Assembly: GCA_037953625.1 (NCBI GenBank)
Contig: CM075655.1
Location: 75,419,501 to 75,483,500, forward strand
Length of the DNA stretch: 64,000 nt
Direction: 5' to 3'
DNA from: Crotalaria pallida
Lineage: Eukaryota > Streptophyta > Magnoliopsida > Fabales > Fabaceae
The notes beneath the pieces were generated by a model. The model saw nothing but the letters and a program-made list of their open reading frames with translations, did no database searches and was not told the origin of the DNA. The translations under genes and the position numbers were made by a program. This document shows positions 60,112-64,000 of this stretch, piece after piece. Position 1 is the stretch's first letter; every line of letters starts with the position of its first letter.

Positions 60112-60597
60112 ATGGCCAGGAATATGTTTTGCGTGGAGATGAGGCCGCTCCCTAATGGGGAGTGGAACTTCGAGGATCATCGGGCCATCTATGAGGGAGA
60201 CATGGAAGTTATTTTCCGTCACCCGAACCCATGGTCCCGAATGCGTCCGCGTAGGACGAGAATCCCAATGATGTACATTATGCACATTCCGCCCAATTTT
60301 GTGTTTCGGCATGGAACACCACCACCACCGCCAAGACGTTTTCCGAGACGCACCCTCCCACCAAGTCCATCACCCTCTGAAGAAAGAATTATTTTGGAGG
60401 TTCCTGCTCCCTCTCGTCCTTCCACTAGAGCCCGATCTCGGACTCCGGTATATGTGCCATCTGAACCGGCATATGAAGAGGAGGAGGAGGAGGAGGATCC
60501 GATAGAGGATGAGGATCCGGTGGAGGATGCTGACCCGGTGGCTGATGATGATTTCATGGACAACTCAACCGGTAGTCAGTGGGGAACTGATGATTGA
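60112..60597 (+). CDS. LTR-encoded 161-aa protein of Tekay-C
   Basis: Homologue of 45192-45677 with exactly the same codon count, starting four bases after the predicted acceptor. Conserved landmarks are CVEMRPLPNGEW, EDHRA, HPNP, RPRRTRIP and IPP in the N-terminal third. A Pro/Arg/Ser-rich middle, a longer Glu/Asp run and the terminal STGSQWG follow. EDHRA, HPNP and STGSQWG are identical in protein but differ at most third codon positions from Tekay-A. A featureless antisense frame of 114 codons (60219-60563) overlaps it. Function unknown; exon 2 of a spliced LTR transcript by inference. Confidence 0.72.
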   Translation: MARNMFCVEMRPLPNGEWNFEDHRAIYEGDMEVIFRHPNPWSRMRPRRTRIPMMYIMHIPPNFVFRHGTPPPPPRRFPRRTLPPSPSPSEERIILEVPAPSRPSTRARSRTPVYVPSEPAYEEEEEEEDPIEDEDPVEDADPVADDDFMDNSTGSQWGTDD

Positions 60598-60961
60598 GTT
60601 GAGTTGGGATGTTGGAGTGTGGATAGTGCTACTCATCAGGTTTCTCTTATCTATTTGATATTTTGAGTTCCGAACCAGTTGCTCAAGGTTATTATAAATT
60701 TTGTTGTAAGATATGTAATATAATGTAATGACCTAGAGTACTTAAGTTAAACCTAGTGGTGATAGTTTTAATGTAATGGAAATGTACTTTCCTTTTTATG
60801 AAATATAATATGAATAGTTTCTTTCATGATAATTATAATTTCCGCAAAGACTCGATAATGGATGATGACTGACTTTTAGTTTTTAAAAAAAAAAAAAAAA
60901 AAAATGGTCGAATTTTCTAAGAATGAATATTAAGTTTTGGAATAAAAGTTGGGTCGTCACA
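60598..60961 (+). other. Tekay-C LTR tail after the ORF
   Basis: AT-rich, with several TGTAATATAATGTAATG-type stretches that could act as polyadenylation signals, then a poly-A run and the LTR end at 60961. No coding frame. Confidence 0.5.
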
Positions 60962-60966
60962 TTTAG

Positions 60967-60978
60967 TGGTATCAGAGC
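60967..60978 (+). other. Tekay-C primer-binding site
   Basis: TGGTATCAGAGC, five bases after the LTR end TCGTCACA. Confidence 0.92.
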
Positions 60979-61110
60979 AATGGTTCAACTCTCGGCCTTG
61001 GAGTGTGGCCTTACACACTAACCATTGCATACTCTAGAATCATGTTTGCATTTTGAGATATAGAATAGCAGAATCTAATTAAGTTTTCCCTTTTGGATTC
61101 TGTAGGATAG

Positions 61111-64000
61111 ATGGCTGGACGTAATAACGCTAACATTGCTGAGGCTCTGACCCGTATGGCTGCGGTCCTGGAAAACTTGCAGCAAACCCGTCCTCCCAGC
61201 AATGTAACCCCTGTTGAATTTCAAGGACTAGATTCTTTCCGTAGATGTAAACCCCCTGGCTTCTCGGGTGGTCGTTGCCCTGAGCAAGCCCAGTTTTGGT
61301 TAGCTGAGATGAATAAGATTTTCCGAACGTTGACTCTCACGGAAGTTCAGAAGGTCACGTTCGCGGCCTACATGCTGAATGGGGAAGCTGCAACTTGGTG
61401 GGAGCAGACCCGCCAGTTCTTGGAGTATGATCATCGCGAGCTCTCTTGGGAAGTCTTCACGGAAAAATTCTTGGAGAGGTATTTCCCGGATGATGTTCGG
61501 ATCCAAAAGGAGATGGAATTCTTAGACTTGAAGCAAGGCAGCATGACTGTCGACCAGTATGCTGAAAAGTTTGAGGAGCTGATGAAGTACTCCCCGTACT
61601 TCCAATATCATCCTGACGAATACTCGAAGTGCACCCGGTTTGAAAATGGGCTAAGGTCAGATATCAAACTAGCTGTAAGCGTGCAAAGGATTCGTCACTA
61701 TCCAATCCTGATTAGTGCATGTCGCATTTTCGAGAAGAACAACTTCAAGAAGGAAGTCAGTCAAGGAAGCCATGGACCCCACCGCAATCAACATAAGAAT
61801 AACCGTGGAAATCGTGGAGGCCCATATTGGCACAAAGGAAAGGGAAGAGCACAACCTTCTGGAGCAGTTAGTCTTCCGGCTCCGGCAGAGATTTGTAGCA
61901 AGTGTCGACGCTCTCATCCTAGTCAAGAATGCTGGAGGGACAAGCCACCAGTCTGTTTCAATTGTGGAGGGACCGGCCACATCGCCCGTGCGTGCCGCCA
62001 ACCCCCGCGTCAAAGCAACCAAGAACAAGGAAGCAAACCTTGGGTCAATGGAAAGGTGTTCACGATGTTTGGAGAGGAAGCAAAGCAGGCCGACAACCTT
62101 GTGCAAGGTAACCATTTCCTCAATGGCATGCCTTGTCGCTTTTTATTTGATTCCGGAGCAACGCATTCCTTCATCTCGGAGAAATGTGTCAAGCGTTTAA
62201 ATTTGTCTGTCTCGGAGACCCCGTTTAAACTGAGTGTGTCTACCCCCACGAATGCTCATGTTGTTGCATCAAGAGCATGTGTCGGTTGTGTGGTTAGCAT
62301 AAGAGATCAGATTTCTCGAATAAATCTGATTTGTTTGCCGTTGTCCAATATCGATGTCATTTTGGGCATGGATTGGATGGCATCCAACCATGTAGTAATC
62401 GACTGCAAGGTTCGAACGATCATCTTTCCTGGTGAGAAGTCGCCGGCCAAGCAACCTGGAGGTTATGTGTGCCTATTTTCAACCATCGCTGAAGAAAAGA
62501 AAGAGGAAGCAAAGATCGAAGATATTCCGGTTATTCGAGAGTTTCCCGAAGTGTTTCCCGATGAAGTGCCCGGTTTGCCGCCGCATCGAGAGATAGAATT
62601 CAGTATTGACCTAGTCCCCGGTACTGGCCCTATCTCTATCGCCCCTTATCGTATGGCTCCAGCAGAATTAGCTGAATTAAAGAAGCAAGTGGAGGACTTG
62701 TTAGAAAAGCAGTTCATCAGACCAAGTGTGTCGCCTTGGGGAGCGCCGGTTTTATTCGTGAAGAAGAAGGATGGATCAATGAGGATGTGCATTGATTATA
62801 GGCAACTCAACAAGGTTACCATCAAGAACAAGTATCCGTTGCCAAGAATCGACGATTTGATAGATCAAGTGAGTGGAGCATCGGTATTTTCAAAGATTGA
62901 TCTGAGGTCAGGATATCATCAGATCAGAGTTAAGGAGGAAGATATACCGAAGACTGCTTTTCGGTCACGATATGGACACTACGAGTATGTAGTGATGCCA
63001 TTTGGGTTGACCAACGCTCCAGCAATATTCATGGATTACATGAATAGAGTGTTCCGACCCTACCTGGATTCCTTCGTCGTGGTGTTTATCGATGATATTC
63101 TCATCTATTCGAAGAATCCGAAAGAGCACGCTAATCATTTGAAGATTATTTTGGAGACCTTGAAGGAAAAGAAATTATATGCTAAGCTGGCCAAGTGTGA
63201 ATTTTGGCTTGAAAAAGTCAATTTCTTGGGTCATATAATTTCAAAGGATGGTGTGGCTGTGGACCCAGTCAAAGTAGAAGCAGTTTTGCAATGGGAAAGA
63301 CCAAAGACGGTTACTGAAATAAGAAGTTTTCTGGGGTTAGCTGGATATTATCGGAAGTTTATCGAAGATTTTTCCAAGTTGGCTCTTCCGTTGACTCGTT
63401 TGACCCGGAAAGAGCAACCTTTTGTCTGGGATGAGAAGTGTGAAGTTAGTTTCCAGACGTTGAAGGACAAGTTAACATCATCTCCAGTGTTAACTTTGCC
63501 CGATCCTAGGAAAAGCTTCGATGTTTATTGTGATGCATCTCGACAAGGTTTGGGTTGTGTCTTGATGCAAGAAGGGAAAGTTGTTGCTTATGCATCTCAT
63601 CAGCTGAAGGTGCATGAAGGGAACTATCCTACTCACGACTTGGAATTGGCTGCCATTGTCTTTGCTTTGAAGATTTGGAGACATTACCTGTATGGTAATA
63701 CGTTCCAAGTATTCAGCGACCATAAAAGTTTGAAGTATCTCTTCGACCAAAAGGAACTGAATATGAGGCAACGTAGGTGGATGGAATTCCTGAAGGATTA
63801 TGACTTCGAATTGCATTACCACCCCGGCAAAGCTAATGTTGTAGCCGACGCTCTCAGTAGGAAGATGTTGCACATGAGTACGATGATGATAAAGGAAGCT
63901 CAGCTAATTGAAGAATTCCGCAACTTGAATTTGGCAATTCAGTTCAAGCCGAGCTGCGTCAAGTTAGGAATGTTGCAAATCACAAATGAGTTTGAGGGTC
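61111..64000 (+). CDS. Tekay-C gag-pol polyprotein, open to window end (partial)
   Basis: I translated the frame from the ATG at 61111 to the edge (963 codons) and found no stop. Order: gag ([28 protein letters not shown]), CCHC knuckle [14 protein letters not shown] (near residue 282), aspartic protease DSG at about 347, reverse transcriptase ([24 protein letters not shown] with Asp at 661-662), RNase H ([22 protein letters not shown]), then the start of the integrase region ([11 protein letters not shown]). RNase H has Arg in DASRQGLG where Tekay-A has Gly; this non-catalytic position may still matter. Where Tekay-A has TAG, this frame has a sense codon. Integrase and chromodomain lie beyond the window. 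Confidence 0.93.
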   Translation, partial: MAGRNNANIAEALTRMAAVLENLQQTRPPSNVTPVEFQGLDSFRRCKPPGFSGGRCPEQAQFWLAEMNKIFRTLTLTEVQKVTFAAYMLNGEAATWWEQTRQFLEYDHRELSWEVFTEKFLERYFPDDVRIQKEMEFLDLKQGSMTVDQYAEKFEELMKYSPYFQYHPDEYSKCTRFENGLRSDIKLAVSVQRIRHYPILISACRIFEKNNFKKEVSQGSHGPHRNQHKNNRGNRGGPYWHKGKGRAQPSGAVSLPAPAEICSKCRRSHPSQECWRDKPPVCFNCGGTGHIARACRQPPRQSNQEQGSKPWVNGKVFTMFGEEAKQADNLVQGNHFLNGMPCRFLFDSGATHSFISEKCVKRLNLSVSETPFKLSVSTPTNAHVVASRACVGCVVSIRDQISRINLICLPLSNIDVILGMDWMASNHVVIDCKVRTIIFPGEKSPAKQPGGYVCLFSTIAEEKKEEAKIEDIPVIREFPEVFPDEVPGLPPHREIEFSIDLVPGTGPISIAPYRMAPAELAELKKQVEDLLEKQFIRPSVSPWGAPVLFVKKKDGSMRMCIDYRQLNKVTIKNKYPLPRIDDLIDQVSGASVFSKIDLRSGYHQIRVKEEDIPKTAFRSRYGHYEYVVMPFGLTNAPAIFMDYMNRVFRPYLDSFVVVFIDDILIYSKNPKEHANHLKIILETLKEKKLYAKLAKCEFWLEKVNFLGHIISKDGVAVDPVKVEAVLQWERPKTVTEIRSFLGLAGYYRKFIEDFSKLALPLTRLTRKEQPFVWDEKCEVSFQTLKDKLTSSPVLTLPDPRKSFDVYCDASRQGLGCVLMQEGKVVAYASHQLKVHEGNYPTHDLELAAIVFALKIWRHYLYGNTFQVFSDHKSLKYLFDQKELNMRQRRWMEFLKDYDFELHYHPGKANVVADALSRKMLHMSTMMIKEAQLIEEFRNLNLAIQFKPSCVKLGMLQITNEFEG

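Larger units (their letters stand above)
57773..60961 (+). repeat. Tekay-C 5' LTR
   Basis: About 3.19 kb, similar in length to the Tekay-A LTR and with the same order of parts: ACTCGAGT cluster, TATA box, leader, GTAAGG donor, intronic ACTCGAGT cluster, acceptor, ORF. A poly-A run lies at about 60883-60904. The left boundary is inferred from the TG...CA ends and is the least certain coordinate. Confidence 0.7.
57773..64000 (+). mobile_element. Tekay-C: second Tekay-type chromovirus, 3' part outside window
   Basis: 5' LTR about 57773-60961, PBS 60967-60978, gag-pol open from 61111 to the window edge. It is clearly homologous to Tekay-A across gag-pol but a different family, with LTRs not alignable by eye except for the ORF and short signals. 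The LTR end GGGTCGTCACA fits a TGTAAGGTCC start at 57773 as imperfect inverted ends. Target duplications cannot be checked. Confidence 0.85.

Noticed and set aside
60219..60563. 114-codon antisense frame over the Tekay-C LTR ORF
   Set aside because: Ser/Gly-rich mirror of the acidic and Pro-rich codons. The sense frame is the one conserved in Tekay-A.

Overview
The window looks like plant nuclear DNA made almost entirely of nested transposable elements, and I find no host gene I can defend. The evidence is Ty3/gypsy and Ty1/copia long-terminal-repeat (LTR) retrotransposons primed by initiator-methionine tRNA (PBS TGGTATCAGAGC), plant CACTA (En/Spm) transposons with DUF4216 and Ptta/En/Spm domains, a plant LINE with a DUF4283 domain, and GT-AG introns. 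A eudicot repeat-rich (pericentromeric-type) region is the best guess; the species cannot be told from the sequence.

Left nest (1-38.3 kb), from oldest to youngest. A CACTA transposon (minus strand, TNP2 N-terminus at 37402-38312) was hit by an Athila-type Ty3/gypsy element (plus strand; gag remnant, pol, 3' LTR, 29673-37401). The Athila gag was hit by a large non-autonomous element, LARD1 (minus strand, running off the left edge to 29672). The 5' LTR of LARD1 was hit by a second, related element, LARD2 (plus strand, 9168-27377, 5-bp target duplication CATGT). The 3' LTR of LARD2 was hit by another CACTA element (18069-23988). The LARD elements have LTRs of about 5.4 and 6.0 kb around only 1.2-1.7 kb of non-coding interior.

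Middle (38.3-39.5 kb) is AT-rich sequence I cannot identify.

Right nest (39.5-56.5 kb). A LINE ORF1 (minus strand) was hit by a SIRE/Maximus-type Ty1/copia element (minus strand, gag only, pol missing). The 5' LTR of that element was hit by a nearly intact Tekay/Del-type chromovirus, here called Tekay-A (42976-54059, target duplication GAAAC, one in-frame stop in gag-pol). A second, diverged Tekay-type element, Tekay-C, starts near 57773. Its gag-pol frame is open from 61111 to the end of the window.

The most interesting signal is in the LTRs of Tekay-A and Tekay-C. Both carry a TATA-like box, a leader exon ending in a strong GTAAGG splice donor, an intron with an array of paired ACTCGAGT palindromes (about 20 bp apart), a splice acceptor, and an ATG four bases into exon 2 that opens a 161-codon reading frame. 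The two proteins are recognisably homologous, and most identical residues are encoded by different synonymous codons. The LTR therefore appears to contain a small spliced gene kept by selection. Secondary signals are a covarying GNRA-loop hairpin before the polypurine tract, a conserved hairpin in the LARD LTRs, and a 21-bp paired-palindrome array in the SIRE-type LTR.
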